56,738 nt of DNA from Clostridium polynesiense. Its GTDB lineage: Bacteria > Bacillota > Clostridia > Clostridiales > Clostridiaceae. The notes under the pieces are model-generated. The model had not been told where the DNA came from and did no database searches. It was given only the letters and a program-made list of their open reading frames with translations. The DNA lies in contig NZ_CCXI01000083.1 of NCBI RefSeq assembly GCF_000820705.1, forward strand, positions 1-56,738. Direction: 5' to 3'. Position 1 is the first letter of the stretch. Every line of letters begins with the position of its first letter. A program made the translations under genes and the position numbers. Shown here piece by piece: positions 1 to 9,905 of the stretch.

Positions 1-1383
1 AAGATCCATCTCTAATTCCAGATAATGATCTCTAAAAGTACTGTTTTGCTCAGAATCCAGCACTTCAAGGAGCGCATCCGCAGGATCTCCTTTAAAATCG
101 CTGCTCATCTTATCAATCTCATCTAATAAAAATAGTGGATTTCTGGATTTAGCCTGCTTCATACCATAGATTATTCTCCCTGGTATTGATCCCACATAAG
201 TTTTCCTGTGACCTCTTATTTCTGCTTCATCTCTCACTCCACCTAAGGACATCCTTACAAAATTTCTGTTCAGCGCTCTGGCTACGGACTTAGCAATAGA
301 AGTTTTACCTACCCCAGGAGGACCTACCAGACATAAAATTGGACTTTTAAGGGAATTGCTTACCTTTCTTACTGATAAGTATTCAATTATCCTATCTTTA
401 ACATCTTTTAATCCATAATGATCAGCTTCTAACACTTCACGAGCTTTTTTTATGTCTAAATTATCTTTAGTTTCCTTATTCCATGGAAGCTCTATAAGCC
501 AATCCAGGTATGTTTTAATTATCCCACCTTCTGCAGAATAAGCACCGCTGGACTTTAATCTTTCTAATTCATATAACGCTCTTTCTTTTACTTCTTTTGG
601 CAGTTTTGCTTTATTAATTCTGGTTCTGTAGTTTTTTAATTCCTTCTGATCCTCGTCTTCTTCTCCCAACTCTTCCTGTATTGCCTTTAGCTGCTCCCTT
701 AAATAATATTCCCTTTGGACTTTATCAATCTTCCTTTTTACTTTGGAGCCGATTTTTTTGTCTACCTTAAGGATTTCCATTTCTCTCAGAAGTATAACTA
801 ACAGCTTTTCTATTCTTTCTTCTACCTGAAGTGCTTCCAGGAGCTCCTGACGTGAGCTTTGAGTTAATATAAGGAAGGATGCTATTGTATCAGCTAATCT
901 TCCGCCGTCTTCGATATCATCAACTTCAATCAAAGTTTCTATCTGAGGATTACCTGATAATGATACGAACTCTTCAAAGGTATCTTTAAGTCTCCTTATT
1001 AAAGCTTCGTACTTTATTGTAGGCTCTTCATCAGAAACTTCTTCAAGCTCGACTTTAACGTTAATAAATTTGTCAGTATCAACAAACTCATTGATTCTTC
1101 CTCTAGCCTTTCCTTCCACAAGAACTCTGACGGTATCTCCAGGAAGCTTTAACAGCTGTTTTATGGAACATACCGTACCTATATCGTATATATCTTCTTC
1201 TTTTGGCTCCTCAGTTTTCGCATCCTTTTGTGCAGATAAAAATATCTCAGCATTATTCAGCATAGCTTCCTCTAAGGCAGCTATGGATTTTTCTCTTCCG
1301 ACATCAAAGTGTAAAACCATATAAGGGAATATTGTAATTCCCCTCAAAGGAATCAAAGGAAGAATTTTAATCTCTTTTTCCAT
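1..1383 (-). CDS. lon: ATP-dependent protease LonA, N-terminal 461 residues (cut by window edge)
   Basis: Cytosolic AAA+ serine protease that degrades misfolded and regulatory proteins. The reading frame opens with MEKEIKILPLIPLRG, the usual Lon N-terminal substrate-binding domain. A coiled-coil stretch follows, then Walker A GPPGVGKT near residue 353 and Walker B with LLDEID near residue 417. The C-terminal sensor-2 and Ser-Lys protease domains lie beyond the left edge, so the gene is incomplete only because of the window. The start is set by a GGGGGAG Shine-Dalgarno site just upstream. It is the last gene of a minus-strand run of proteolysis genes, separated from lonB by about 150 bp, so it may have its own promoter. 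Assignment is very safe from domain order and motifs. Confidence 0.97.
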   Translation of the reverse strand, partial: MEKEIKILPLIPLRGITIFPYMVLHFDVGREKSIAALEEAMLNNAEIFLSAQKDAKTEEPKEEDIYDIGTVCSIKQLLKLPGDTVRVLVEGKARGRINEFVDTDKFINVKVELEEVSDEEPTIKYEALIRRLKDTFEEFVSLSGNPQIETLIEVDDIEDGGRLADTIASFLILTQSSRQELLEALQVEERIEKLLVILLREMEILKVDKKIGSKVKRKIDKVQREYYLREQLKAIQEELGEEDEDQKELKNYRTRINKAKLPKEVKERALYELERLKSSGAYSAEGGIIKTYLDWLIELPWNKETKDNLDIKKAREVLEADHYGLKDVKDRIIEYLSVRKVSNSLKSPILCLVGPPGVGKTSIAKSVARALNRNFVRMSLGGVRDEAEIRGHRKTYVGSIPGRIIYGMKQAKSRNPLFLLDEIDKMSSDFKGDPADALLEVLDSEQNSTFRDHYLELEMDL

Positions 1384-1532
1384 ATTTCTCCCCCTCTTTT
1401 TTACTATTTTTCACCAGCATATAATTTCATAAAGTGTATGTTAGACTAATTTAGTATACACATAATAATGGCAATTTTCAATATAAATGCTTATTATTAT
1501 AATACATGAAAACACTAAACAATAATAGACTC

Positions 1533-3260
1533 TTATGCATTGTAATTAAAATTGTTATTATTATTTGTCTCACTGTTTAAAGAGCTGGCTGACAGTATAT
1601 TTGGGGGAATCTCCTTATCACCTTCTATAGCTTCAGAATAGCTTGTCATTATAGATAACCTTACAGTCTCCCTGATATCCTCCACCGGTATTATATTTAT
1701 ATCTCCATCCATTTTAAAAGACTCTTCATAGTTTTCTTTAGGAATAATAACAGTGTTGGCACCGGCTTTTTTTGCTGCAGCAATCTTTGCTATTACACCA
1801 CCTATAGGTTTAACACTTCCCTGAAGAGAAATTTCTCCTGTCATCGCTATTTTATTATTTATTGGTATCTTATTAACGGCACTATATATACTGCATGCGA
1901 TAGCTATTCCTGCCGATGGACCATCTATTGGTATTCCACCTGGAAAATTCAAATGTATATCATATTCATCACAGTTTAAATTAAAACAGTTTTCTAAAAC
2001 TGTAATAACATTTTCTACAGAGCAGTATACTGTGCTTTTTCTTTTTACTTTTCTGTTAGAGCTGCTTATTTCTTCCTCTTCTATTATTCCAGTAATCCTG
2101 AGTTCGCCTTTTCTATGTGAAATTCTTCTGGCACTGGCTTCTATTTCTAGTATGGTTCCCATATTAGCACCATAAACCGCAAGACCGTTAACAATGCCTA
2201 TTTGCGGTTCTGAGGGTATTAGTTTTTCTAATCTTGGGCTATAGTAACCATTTTCAATGACCCATTCAACATCTTCAGTTATTATATTTTGTCTTTTTTC
2301 ATTTATACTCATACCGGCACAAAGCTGTATAAGATTTACTACTTCCCTTCCATTACCGCAGTACTTACTTACTAAATCTAAGGCTTTACCCTCTATTATT
2401 AGTCCAACTTTTTTTACAGAGTTTTCAGCAATAGCTTTAATTTCTTCCTGCGTCAAAGCTCTAAAGAATATTTCAACACACCTTGACCTTATAGCCGGAG
2501 CTATTTCTTCCGGGCTTCTGGTAGTTGCTCCTATAAGCCTAAAATCAGCAGGTAGTCCGTTATCGAAAATTTCTTTTATATATGCAGGCATATTGGGATC
2601 CTCAGAGCTATAGTAAGAACTGTCTAAAAAAACCTTTCTATCCTCTAAAACCTTCAGAAGCTTATTCAGTTCAATGGGATGAAGCTCACCTATTTCATCA
2701 ATGAATAATATACCTCCATGAGCCTTGGTAACTGCTCCAGGCTTAGGCTGGGGAATGCCGGCTATGCCTAAGGCTCCTGCCCCCTGATATATAGGATCAT
2801 GCACAGAACCTATTAGAGGATCTGCTATACCTCTATCGTCAAATCTAACGGTGGTGGCATCAATTTCAACAAATTTGGCATTTTTATTAAAGGGAGAATT
2901 GGCAGATTTTTTAGCTTCCTCCAATACTAAACGAGCTGCTGCAGTTTTACCTATTCCTGGAGGTCCATATATTATAACGTGTTGAGGATTAGGTCCGCAC
3001 AAAGCCGCTTTAAGTGCTAATATACCTTTTTCCTGCCCTATTACTTCACTAAGTGAAGAAGGTCTGCTTTTTTCAGTAAGAGGTTCCGTGAGTTTTATAC
3101 TCCTTAGTTTTCTTAAATTCTCCATTTCCTTTTTATTTTCCCTGTCAATAACTACTTTATTGGATTGCTGAGTCTTAGAGACAGTTATTAAATTTATCCC
3201 TATAATTATGATAAAACCTAGTATTAATATCAATAGAAAATTAGTCATAACTGTATGCAT
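1533..3260 (-). CDS. lonB: ATP-dependent protease LonB, membrane-anchored
   Basis: Second Lon-type protease. LonB differs from LonA in lacking the large N-terminal domain and being membrane-anchored; in Bacillus the homologue acts during sporulation. Visible here are one N-terminal membrane segment (about residues 6-26), Walker A GPPGIGKT at 99-106, Walker B LFIDEIGE, an arginine-finger region, and the C-terminal Lon protease domain with catalytic Ser in GPSAG and Lys in the segment after KPIGGV. Length (575) fits the family. The start is uncertain: the ATG at 3258-3260 lies 16 bases from the Shine-Dalgarno site, inside a hairpin, and a second in-frame ATG lies at 3246-3248. It sits between lon and clpX on the same strand. 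Confidence 0.93.
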   Translation of the reverse strand: MHTVMTNFLLILILGFIIIIGINLITVSKTQQSNKVVIDRENKKEMENLRKLRSIKLTEPLTEKSRPSSLSEVIGQEKGILALKAALCGPNPQHVIIYGPPGIGKTAAARLVLEEAKKSANSPFNKNAKFVEIDATTVRFDDRGIADPLIGSVHDPIYQGAGALGIAGIPQPKPGAVTKAHGGILFIDEIGELHPIELNKLLKVLEDRKVFLDSSYYSSEDPNMPAYIKEIFDNGLPADFRLIGATTRSPEEIAPAIRSRCVEIFFRALTQEEIKAIAENSVKKVGLIIEGKALDLVSKYCGNGREVVNLIQLCAGMSINEKRQNIITEDVEWVIENGYYSPRLEKLIPSEPQIGIVNGLAVYGANMGTILEIEASARRISHRKGELRITGIIEEEEISSSNRKVKRKSTVYCSVENVITVLENCFNLNCDEYDIHLNFPGGIPIDGPSAGIAIACSIYSAVNKIPINNKIAMTGEISLQGSVKPIGGVIAKIAAAKKAGANTVIIPKENYEESFKMDGDINIIPVEDIRETVRLSIMTSYSEAIEGDKEIPPNILSASSLNSETNNNNNFNYNA

Positions 3261-3274
3261 TTATAATAAATGCA
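3256..3274 (-). promoter_or_regulatory. Perfect 8-bp hairpin holding the lonB start codon
   Basis: The 19 bases TGCATTTATTATAAATGCA form an 8-bp perfect stem with a TTA loop. The lonB ATG lies in the 3' arm. The Shine-Dalgarno sequence AAGGGAGG (3278-3285) lies just 5' of the stem, 16 bases from the ATG in linear distance. Folding would shorten the effective distance but would also mask the start codon. Structure is seen directly; any role in translation control is inference. Confidence 0.5.
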
Positions 3275-3377
3275 AGCCTCCCTTCATTAATGATTTCCAT
3301 AATCCATATTATTAACAGGTTTCATGTATTATATTCCCTATAATTACATACAATAAATGATTTGAATGTCATAAAAC

Positions 3378-3416
3378 AAAAACTGCTGACTTTTAATTAA
3401 AAGTCAGCAGTTTTAT
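3378..3416 (-). terminator. Terminator after clpX
   Basis: A near-perfect palindrome (CTGCTGACTTTT / AAAAGTCAGCAG) is followed on the minus strand by TTTTTGTTTTAT. It begins right after the clpX stop codon and ends the clpP-clpX transcript. Confidence 0.9.
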
Positions 3417-4706
3417 TTATGCACTTTCTATGCCTTTTTTCTTTTTGCTCTTTTTTGCTTTCAGCTGAGGTCGCTTTTCACCTTCAGTTGATATAACTTC
3501 CGGCTTCTTAGATGTTATTGTATCCTTATTCACAATGATTTTTACAATTTCTTCGTTAGAAGGAACCTCAAACATAATATCTCTCATTATATCTTCGATT
3601 ATAGCCCTTAACCCTCTAGCACCGGTATTTCTTGCCAGAGCTTCATCCGCTATAGCTTCTAATGCTTCTACAGTGAATTCAAGCTCTACATTCTCAAGTT
3701 CAAATAACTTTTTATATTGTTTCACTAGAGCATTTTTAGGCTCGCTTAAAATATTAACCAATACGTCTCTGCCTAAGGACTCTAAAGTTACCACTATAGG
3801 AAGTCTTCCAACAAACTCTGGTATTAACCCAAACTTTAACAGATCTCCCGGCATGATTTCATTTAATATCTTACCTATATCTTTTTCATGTTTGGATTGA
3901 ATCTCTGCACCAAAACCTATGGAGCTTTTTCTGGTTCTTCTTTCAATAATTTTATCAATTCCATCAAAAGCACCGCCGCAGATGAAAAGTATATTGGTGG
4001 TATTTATCTGTATAAATTCTTGATGAGGATGCTTTCTACCCCCTTGAGGAGGTACTGAAGCTGTAGTGCCTTCAAGAATTTTAAGAAGAGCTTGCTGTAC
4101 GCCTTCTCCGGATACATCCCTTGTAATAGATGGATTTTCAGATTTTCTGGCTATCTTATCAATTTCATCTATATAAATAATCCCTTTTTCAGCTCTTTCC
4201 ACGTCGTAATCAGCATTTTGTATAAGCTTTAAAAGAATATTTTCTACATCTTCACCTACATATCCCGCTTCAGTTAAAGTAGTAGCATCAGCAATAGCAA
4301 AGGGAACGTTTAAGAATTTTGCTAATGTTTGTGCTAAAAGAGTTTTACCTGAACCGGTAGGTCCTAACAAAAGGATATTGCTTTTCTGTAATTCTACATC
4401 TGATTCATCATCATTTGAGTTAATACGTTTGTAATGATTATAGACAGCTACTGCTAAGGATTTTTTTGCATTCTCCTGTCCTATAACGTATTGATCTAAG
4501 TATGTCTTTATTTCTGCAGGCTTCGGCAGCGTAGTTGAATCAAATTGTAAAGCTTCTTCAAATTCATCTGCTATAATCTCAGAACATAATTCAATACATT
4601 CATCACAAATATAAACCCCTGGGCCAGCAATTAATCTTCTAACCTGATCTTGATTTTTGCCACAGAAAGAACATTTAAGTTGCTTTTTATCGTCATATTT
4701 CGCCAT
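3417..4706 (-). CDS. clpX: ATP-dependent Clp protease ATP-binding subunit ClpX
   Basis: Hexameric AAA+ unfoldase that feeds substrates to ClpP. The N-terminal C4 zinc-binding domain is clear (Cys12, Cys15, Cys34, Cys37). Walker A GPTGSGKT is at 115-122, Walker B reads [10 protein letters not shown], and a typical Lys-rich C-terminus closes the 429-residue protein. The frame could be extended three codons to a GTG, but that GTG overlaps the GAGG Shine-Dalgarno site; ATG at 4704-4706 gives the canonical MAKYDDKK start and good spacing. It lies 33 bp downstream of clpP with no terminator between, so the two are almost certainly co-transcribed. Confidence 0.98.
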   Translation of the reverse strand: MAKYDDKKQLKCSFCGKNQDQVRRLIAGPGVYICDECIELCSEIIADEFEEALQFDSTTLPKPAEIKTYLDQYVIGQENAKKSLAVAVYNHYKRINSNDDESDVELQKSNILLLGPTGSGKTLLAQTLAKFLNVPFAIADATTLTEAGYVGEDVENILLKLIQNADYDVERAEKGIIYIDEIDKIARKSENPSITRDVSGEGVQQALLKILEGTTASVPPQGGRKHPHQEFIQINTTNILFICGGAFDGIDKIIERRTRKSSIGFGAEIQSKHEKDIGKILNEIMPGDLLKFGLIPEFVGRLPIVVTLESLGRDVLVNILSEPKNALVKQYKKLFELENVELEFTVEALEAIADEALARNTGARGLRAIIEDIMRDIMFEVPSNEEIVKIIVNKDTITSKKPEVISTEGEKRPQLKAKKSKKKKGIESA

Positions 4707-4739
4707 TAAACACACCTCACTCAGGGTTTAGAATAAAAT

Positions 4740-5351
4740 CTATTCAGATTTTTCATTAGGTTTTGCCACTGTATTCTTTTCAATAACAGAATCCACTAAG
4801 CCATATTCTTTAGCTTCTTCAGCAGTCATGAAGTAATCTCTTTCTACATCCCTGTTTATCTTCTCCAGTGGTACTCCTGTTTTTTCACTTAATATTCTAT
4901 TAAGTGTTTCCTTAGTTCTTAATATCCTTTTTGCATGGATATCTATATCTGTTGCCTGACCTTGAAATCCTCCAAGAGGCTGGTGGATCATTATTTCACT
5001 GTTAGGCAGTGCATATCTTTTTCCTTTGGTTCCTGCTGCTAAAAGGAATGATCCCATAGAAGCAGCCATACCTATACATATAGTGCATACATCCGGCTTA
5101 ATATACTGCATAGTATCATATATAGCCATTCCAGAAGTTATAGATCCTCCTGGGCTATTAATATAAATATATATATCCTTATCCGGATCTTCGCTCTCTA
5201 AAAATAATAATTGAGCTACTACTAAATTAGAAGTCACATCATTTATTTCTCCGCTGATCATTATTATTCTATCTTTTAATAATCTTGAGAATATATCATA
5301 AGATCTTTCTCCTCTATTAGTCTGCTCAATAACCATAGGTACTAAGCTCAT
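4740..5351 (-). CDS. clpP: ATP-dependent Clp protease proteolytic subunit ClpP
   Basis: Serine protease subunit that forms the tetradecameric ClpP barrel. The catalytic triad is visible: Ser98 in GMAASMG, His123 in MIHQPLGG and Asp172 in ERDYF. At 203 residues it has the expected length, with the N-terminal axial-loop region intact. The AGGAGG site precedes ATG with good spacing. It is the first gene of the clpP-clpX pair; a terminator hairpin separates it from tig upstream, so the AT-rich 175-bp gap should hold its promoter. I saw no CtsR or CIRCE-type operator there. Confidence 0.98.
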   Translation of the reverse strand: MSLVPMVIEQTNRGERSYDIFSRLLKDRIIMISGEINDVTSNLVVAQLLFLESEDPDKDIYIYINSPGGSITSGMAIYDTMQYIKPDVCTICIGMAASMGSFLLAAGTKGKRYALPNSEIMIHQPLGGFQGQATDIDIHAKRILRTKETLNRILSEKTGVPLEKINRDVERDYFMTAEEAKEYGLVDSVIEKNTVAKPNEKSE

Positions 5352-5479
5352 AAAATTACCTCCTCAAATACTAATTAAATATAACATTTATATATCATAC
5401 TTGGTAAAATAAATGTAATTATACTTAAATTATATATAATATATTCTATTTTGTTAATGGAATAACCATAAATTAATTG

Positions 5480-5511
5480 TAAAATAATTGCCAGAAAAGT
5501 TTCTGGCAATC
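5480..5511 (-). terminator. Terminator after tig
   Basis: A 10-bp stem (ATTGCCAGAA / TTCTGGCAAT) with a short loop is followed on the minus strand by TTATTTTAC. It lies 16 bp beyond the tig stop codon. Confidence 0.8.
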
Positions 5512-5526
5512 ACTATACTGAATATC

Positions 5527-6819
5527 TTACTCTATTATATTAGCATTTTCAACTAGCATTTTTATAGTTTTTTCTGTAACTACATCTAATTTTATAATTC
5601 TTTCTTGAGATTTTAATAAAAGCTCAGCCATTTTTTCAGGATCATCATTACCGTATTGCTTTGCTAATTCTAGAGCTTTTTCTTTAATCTCTTCATCGGA
5701 AGCTTCTATACTTTCTGATTTAGCAATTTTGTCTAGAACTAAGTCTGTTTTTACTTTTCTTTCAGCATTTTCTTTCATGTATTCTTTCATCTTTTCTTCA
5801 GTGTTGTTTGTAAACTGATAATAAGATTCCAGATCCAGACCCTGATATTGTAATCTTGCCTCTAAATCCTTAAGCATAGCATCAACTTCTTTATCCACCA
5901 TAACCTGAGGAATCTCAACTTTTGCATTATCAACGGCTTTGTTTATTATGCTTTCTTCAAATTCACGTTTTGCTCTTAAATCATTAGATTCTTTCATCTT
6001 ATTTGATATATCATTTTTTAATTCATCTAAGGTATCAAACTCTGAAACCTCCTGAGCAAACTCATCATCAAGCTCTGGAAGCTCCTTAACCTTTATTTCC
6101 TTTACAGTAACTTCAAAGGTTGCTGGTTTTCCGTTTAATTCCTCTTTTCCATAATTTTCAGGGAAGGTAACTGAAACATTTTTCATTTCATTAGCCTTTG
6201 CACCAATTAACTGATCTTCAAAGTCACCAATAAAAGTACCTGAACCTATTTCTAAAGGATAATCATGTCCTTCGCCACCTTCAAAAGCAACTCCGTCAAC
6301 AAATCCTTTAAAATCTATTACAGCTATATTTCCTTTTTCTACTGCACCTTCGGATTTAACTTCTACCCTAGCATTCTTTTCCTGCATAGCTTTAAGCTGC
6401 TTTTCTATGTCTTCATCTGATACATCATAGGATACTTTGTTCACTTCAACATTTTTGTATTCTCCAAGCTCTACTTCAGGCATCACAACAACTTTAGCCT
6501 TATAAACAAAGTCCTTATCCTCATCAACTTCAACTATGTCTATCTCAGGATAATCCACAGGATGAATATCCTTTTCTGTTAAAGCTTCCGGATATGATTC
6601 TTCTATAGCAAAATTTATGGCATCTTCAAAAAGAACACCTGTACCATAATATTTTTTAACTATGTTCATTGGAACTTTACCTTTTCTAAATCCTGGCACA
6701 TTAAAATTTCTTGCATTTTTATTGTATGACTTTTTTAATGCTTCACCAAATTTTTGTGCATCAACTGTTATTTCTAATTCAACGACATTCGTCTCTACCT
6801 TTTGCATTTTAACATTCAT
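5527..6819 (-). CDS. tig: Trigger factor, ribosome-associated chaperone and prolyl isomerase
   Basis: Binds the ribosome exit tunnel and shields nascent chains. The ribosome-binding signature GFRKGKVP is near residue 44. A FKBP-like PPIase domain follows (about 150-240, with [10 protein letters not shown]), then a long helical C-terminal domain ending at residue 430, the usual size. GGAGGAG precedes the ATG. A good SigA-type promoter lies at 6878-6907. Placement upstream of clpP-clpX is the standard bacterial order, and the own promoter and terminator suggest a single-gene transcript. Confidence 0.97.
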   Translation of the reverse strand: MNVKMQKVETNVVELEITVDAQKFGEALKKSYNKNARNFNVPGFRKGKVPMNIVKKYYGTGVLFEDAINFAIEESYPEALTEKDIHPVDYPEIDIVEVDEDKDFVYKAKVVVMPEVELGEYKNVEVNKVSYDVSDEDIEKQLKAMQEKNARVEVKSEGAVEKGNIAVIDFKGFVDGVAFEGGEGHDYPLEIGSGTFIGDFEDQLIGAKANEMKNVSVTFPENYGKEELNGKPATFEVTVKEIKVKELPELDDEFAQEVSEFDTLDELKNDISNKMKESNDLRAKREFEESIINKAVDNAKVEIPQVMVDKEVDAMLKDLEARLQYQGLDLESYYQFTNNTEEKMKEYMKENAERKVKTDLVLDKIAKSESIEASDEEIKEKALELAKQYGNDDPEKMAELLLKSQERIIKLDVVTEKTIKMLVENANIIE

Positions 6820-6877
6820 TACAAGACTCCTCCTAAATCCGTTAAGTTAATAAGTAATATAATTTACTAACTACGTT

Positions 6878-6907
6878 ATTATATCACAATATTTGTTTTA
6901 TTTTCAA
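6878..6907 (-). promoter_or_regulatory. SigA-type promoter for tig
   Basis: Read on the minus strand: TTGAAA (6902-6907), an 18-bp spacer, then TATAAT (6878-6883). It lies about 60 bp upstream of the tig start. It matches the housekeeping consensus closely. Confidence 0.75.
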
Positions 6908-6935
6908 ATAGTATTAATACCTTTATACTAAATTG

Positions 6936-7739
6936 TTATACTGTTTTCCCTTCTGAGTCGATAATTATAGTTTCGCCGTCAATTATCACTTCTAATCCTT
7001 TGTTAGTAAGATTGCCAAATTTTATTTCGCTGCCTTTAATATTTTTTACATATCTGTGATTACCTGCTGTACTGTCCACCAGCCATACATATTTTTCCGT
7101 TTTAAACCACGGCATCTGGCTTACATAGGCTATGGTTTCTTCACTGACATATTTAGGACTGCTATGCCATTGAAACTGAGGATTCTGTGATAATTTTTTA
7201 TCTTTATATATTTTAGACTTATTACGGGTTGTATAAACTTTGTAAGTTAAATCTTTAATTGAATTATCAATGGACAGTTCAATTAAATCCTGGGTAGTAC
7301 CGTCTAAAATGATCATTTTTTTCCCTGATGGACTTATATCAAAGGAAGTTTTATCATTACCAGTAAGATATTTAAATTTAATGCTGCTATCATCCTGCTC
7401 ATATACAGCTCTTGCGTTTGTACCGTCTGGGAGCTTTATTTCAAAGTACTTTTCTTCAGATTTTTTAGTATTATTTTCTTCCTCATTTTTAGCATCTTTA
7501 TTTCCAGAAAGATTATTATTTTGCTCATTTGATGGCGGGTTTTGATTTTTTTCACTATCTTTATACTTGGCCTGAAGCTCTTTATAAAGCTGGCTGTTTG
7601 TAAAAAATTTGGAAACAGGACTCCAATATAACAAACTAAAAGTTGAAATAATTACGAGAAGAACCAGGAAAGCTATTCTCTTTCTCCTTTTCTTTTTTCT
7701 TCTTTCGTACTCCTTGCTGAAAATACTAGGCTTTCCCAT
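6936..7739 (-). CDS. Single-pass membrane protein of unknown function
   Basis: Family not recognised. A very basic N-terminal stretch (residues 9-21, with KKKRRKR) precedes one membrane helix (about 22-40), so the bulk should face outside. A polar Asn/Lys/Glu-rich linker (about 60-95) leads to a beta-rich C-terminal region (about 97-267) with repeated short blocks such as KMIILDGTT and LEVIIDGETIIID, which may form a propeller-like or sandwich fold. A purine-rich site (GGAGGGAATT) precedes ATG. It sits between tig and a small Cys-rich gene on the same strand, with gaps large enough for separate promoters. No catalytic motif is visible. Confidence 0.75.
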   Translation of the reverse strand: MGKPSIFSKEYERRKKKRRKRIAFLVLLVIISTFSLLYWSPVSKFFTNSQLYKELQAKYKDSEKNQNPPSNEQNNNLSGNKDAKNEEENNTKKSEEKYFEIKLPDGTNARAVYEQDDSSIKFKYLTGNDKTSFDISPSGKKMIILDGTTQDLIELSIDNSIKDLTYKVYTTRNKSKIYKDKKLSQNPQFQWHSSPKYVSEETIAYVSQMPWFKTEKYVWLVDSTAGNHRYVKNIKGSEIKFGNLTNKGLEVIIDGETIIIDSEGKTV

Positions 7740-7952
7740 GTTATAATTCCCTCCTAGTTTTTATTTTGCACTATTATATATTATAACGTAATCTTTATTA
7801 AATTAGTAACTCTTTTTGCAATAAAATAATTATTTAAAGTTATTTTAACAAAATTACATTATAAAATTCTTGCTAATTTAATTCACGTAATCTTTTCAAG
7901 AAACTTGATATTTTAAATTAATTGTTAAGGTAGTAATCATCAATTAATAAAA

Positions 7953-8123
7953 TTATCTCTTTTGTTGTGATTTATTTTTGCAGCAGCATGATTTTGAATT
8001 TTTAGAACCACAGCAGCCATTACCATCTCTGCTTTTAGCGCAGCATCCTGCTTCATAATGCACATTTTCAGAATAATCCTCATATTCCGGAGAATCCTTT
8101 AGTAAGGATTTTTTATCTTCCAT
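7953..8123 (-). CDS. Small cysteine-rich protein, 56 residues
   Basis: Small reading frame with a plausible Shine-Dalgarno site (AAAGGATG, 7 bp before ATG). The first half is acidic (MEDKKSLLKDSPEYEDYSEN). The second half is basic and carries seven cysteines as CC, CC and CCC clusters separated by Gly/Ser/Lys. This pattern suggests metal binding or disulfide cross-linking, perhaps in a spore layer, but no family was recognised. The codon pattern (A/T third positions) matches its neighbours. The next gene upstream ends in a terminator, so it is probably monocistronic. Confidence 0.65.
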   Translation of the reverse strand: MEDKKSLLKDSPEYEDYSENVHYEAGCCAKSRDGNGCCGSKNSKSCCCKNKSQQKR

Positions 8124-8189
8124 ATAATATCACATCCTTTAATTTAATTTAACATATACTATACTGCCATACAACAATAAAATTAAACC

Positions 8190-8240
8190 AATAATAAACC
8201 CGTGCAATAACATTGATATTAAATATTATTACACGGGTAT
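8190..8240 (-). terminator. Terminator after the M23 peptidase gene
   Basis: The stem ACCCGTG...CACGGGT (8198-8238) includes an inner AT pairing and is followed on the minus strand by TTTATTATT. It ends 20 bp past the peptidase stop codon. Confidence 0.8.
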
Positions 8241-8257
8241 CATTATCTTATATGTAA

Positions 8258-9562
8258 TTAATTAATATAGTTCATTGGATTAACCGCAGTGCCATTTATT
8301 CTAACTTCAAAGTGCAGGTGATCTCCTGTTCCAACTCCTGTATTACCCACAGTTGCAATGATCTGCCCCTGTGAAACCACTTGATTTTCTTTAACTAATA
8401 AAGAGTTTGCATGAGCATATAAGGTTTGTACACCATTTCCATGATTGATGATCACAACATTACCATACCCTCTCTGCACCCCTGCAAAGTCAACAACTCC
8501 AGCTTTAGATGCTTTTATAGGAGTACCTTTAGGTGAAGCTAAGTCTACACCTTTATGCATTCTCATTTCATTATATACAGGATGCATTCTCATTCCAAAA
8601 GGTGAAGTTAAAACACCGTTAGTAGGACGTAAAAATCCGCTGTTATTATTTTGGGGTATAGAAGGTCTTTGGCCTTTATTACTCTCCTGCTCATTTTTAT
8701 TATTTAAATTCTTAATAAAATCGTCCATCTGCTTTTGTAGCTCATCATTTACATTATCAAGAGAAGCAATTTCTTTTTGCAGCTTTTTTTCTTCTGTTGT
8801 CAGCAGGGAATATTTAGTCTGTTTTTGATTTTCTAAATTTTTAAGCTCGTCCATTTTTACGTTGAGAGCCTGTTTCTCGCTGACTACTTGAGCCTTGCTT
8901 GCCAGAACAGTATTTTGATCTGCAGAAATCTGTACTTTCTTAGAATTTAAAGCTTCCATCTGCTTATTTAATAATTGATTGTCTCTATCTAATTCTTCTT
9001 TAATCTCTGTAACCTTATCTATGAGAGATTTATCTCTGCCTATTATTCTGCCTATTGAAGCAGCTTTTGCAATTAAATCTCCTAAATCAGCACTGTCTAA
9101 AAGAATAACTAAGAATTTATCATAAGGATTGTCTTTATACATGTTTCTTAGTCTTTTTCCCAGAAGTTCTTCCTTTTCCTTCTTTTCTATTTCTTTTTTC
9201 TCAATTTCTTTCTTTATTGTATCTATCTTATCCTCTGTGCTGTTTATGTCTCTTTGCACGATATCTATCTTACGCTGCAAGTCATTAATTTTGCCTTCTA
9301 AATCAGATATTTTGCTTTCCTGTGAAGCAATTTGAACCGCTTTGCTCTCAATATCCTTCATTAAAGAATTAATTTCTGTTTTTATAACTTTTTTATTGCT
9401 GCCTACTTCGCCTTTTTTTGTCTCTAATTCCTTTATTTTGTTCTTATTTTGGTTTATAGTATCCTGTCTATCCTCCACATAAGCTGGCGCAGCTTGTACA
9501 ATATTTAGCTGTGTACATAATAATATCGAAGTTATCAATAATGATAATCTTTTTTTATTCAT
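8258..9562 (-). CDS. Secreted coiled-coil protein with M23 (LytM) peptidase domain
   Basis: Cell-wall protein of the EnvC/PcsB-like type. A signal peptide (about residues 1-25, ending near VQAAPA) is followed by two long coiled coils (about 30-125 and 180-295), an Asn/Gln-rich linker, and a C-terminal M23 domain (about 315-434). The metal ligands are present: HKGVDLA and HLHFE, with HANS between them. It is therefore probably an active D,L-endopeptidase rather than a pure activator. In Firmicutes such proteins act in division or spore-cortex remodelling, often under FtsEX control, but ftsEX is not in this window. A SigA-like promoter is visible about 60 bp upstream. Confidence 0.9.
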   Translation of the reverse strand: MNKKRLSLLITSILLCTQLNIVQAAPAYVEDRQDTINQNKNKIKELETKKGEVGSNKKVIKTEINSLMKDIESKAVQIASQESKISDLEGKINDLQRKIDIVQRDINSTEDKIDTIKKEIEKKEIEKKEKEELLGKRLRNMYKDNPYDKFLVILLDSADLGDLIAKAASIGRIIGRDKSLIDKVTEIKEELDRDNQLLNKQMEALNSKKVQISADQNTVLASKAQVVSEKQALNVKMDELKNLENQKQTKYSLLTTEEKKLQKEIASLDNVNDELQKQMDDFIKNLNNKNEQESNKGQRPSIPQNNNSGFLRPTNGVLTSPFGMRMHPVYNEMRMHKGVDLASPKGTPIKASKAGVVDFAGVQRGYGNVVIINHGNGVQTLYAHANSLLVKENQVVSQGQIIATVGNTGVGTGDHLHFEVRINGTAVNPMNYIN

Positions 9563-9615
9563 GATTAATTTCCCCTTATTTTAGACTTTAAATTTTGGAT
9601 TTATTCCCCAAAACA

Positions 9616-9645
9616 ATTATACAACATTTTTGGCTAATTAGTGAA
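9616..9645 (-). promoter_or_regulatory. Probable promoter of the M23 peptidase gene
   Basis: Minus strand: TTCACT (9640-9645), 18-bp spacer, TATAAT (9616-9621). The -10 is perfect and the -35 weak. The rest of the 9563-9837 gap is AT-rich and shows nothing else recognisable. Confidence 0.5.
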
Positions 9646-9835
9646 GTTTTATAGAAATTAAATAAGATTTTAATAATTTATTTAAATTTTATGCACAATA
9701 TTGGAATATACTGTATGTAAAATTAACATGTTATTGAACTTATTATAACAATTTCATATATTTTACCACTAATTTGTTTCCTGTTTTACTTTTTCTGCTT
9801 ATTTATCATCAAAATATTTTAATAATCCTTAAAAT

Positions 9836-9880
9836 ATAAAAGATCTAAAGTTTTAGAAACCAGACTTTAGATCTTTTAAT
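9836..9880 (-). terminator. Terminator after murQ
   Basis: The stem AAAGATCTAAAGT / ACTTTAGATCTTT (9838-9877) has a 13-nt loop. It lies about 28 bp beyond the murQ stop codon, which is typical of an operon end. The minus-strand U-tract is weak. Confidence 0.7.
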
Positions 9881-9905
9881 AGATTTTTTTTATATCAGAA
9901 TGGTT

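Noticed and set aside
90..101. Possible phage or IS boundary near either window end
   Set aside because: Both edges cut ordinary genes (lon and lipid kinase); no repeats or integrase genes are visible.
5352..5480. CtsR or CIRCE heat-shock operator upstream of clpP
   Set aside because: No tandem heptamer or the CIRCE inverted repeat is present.
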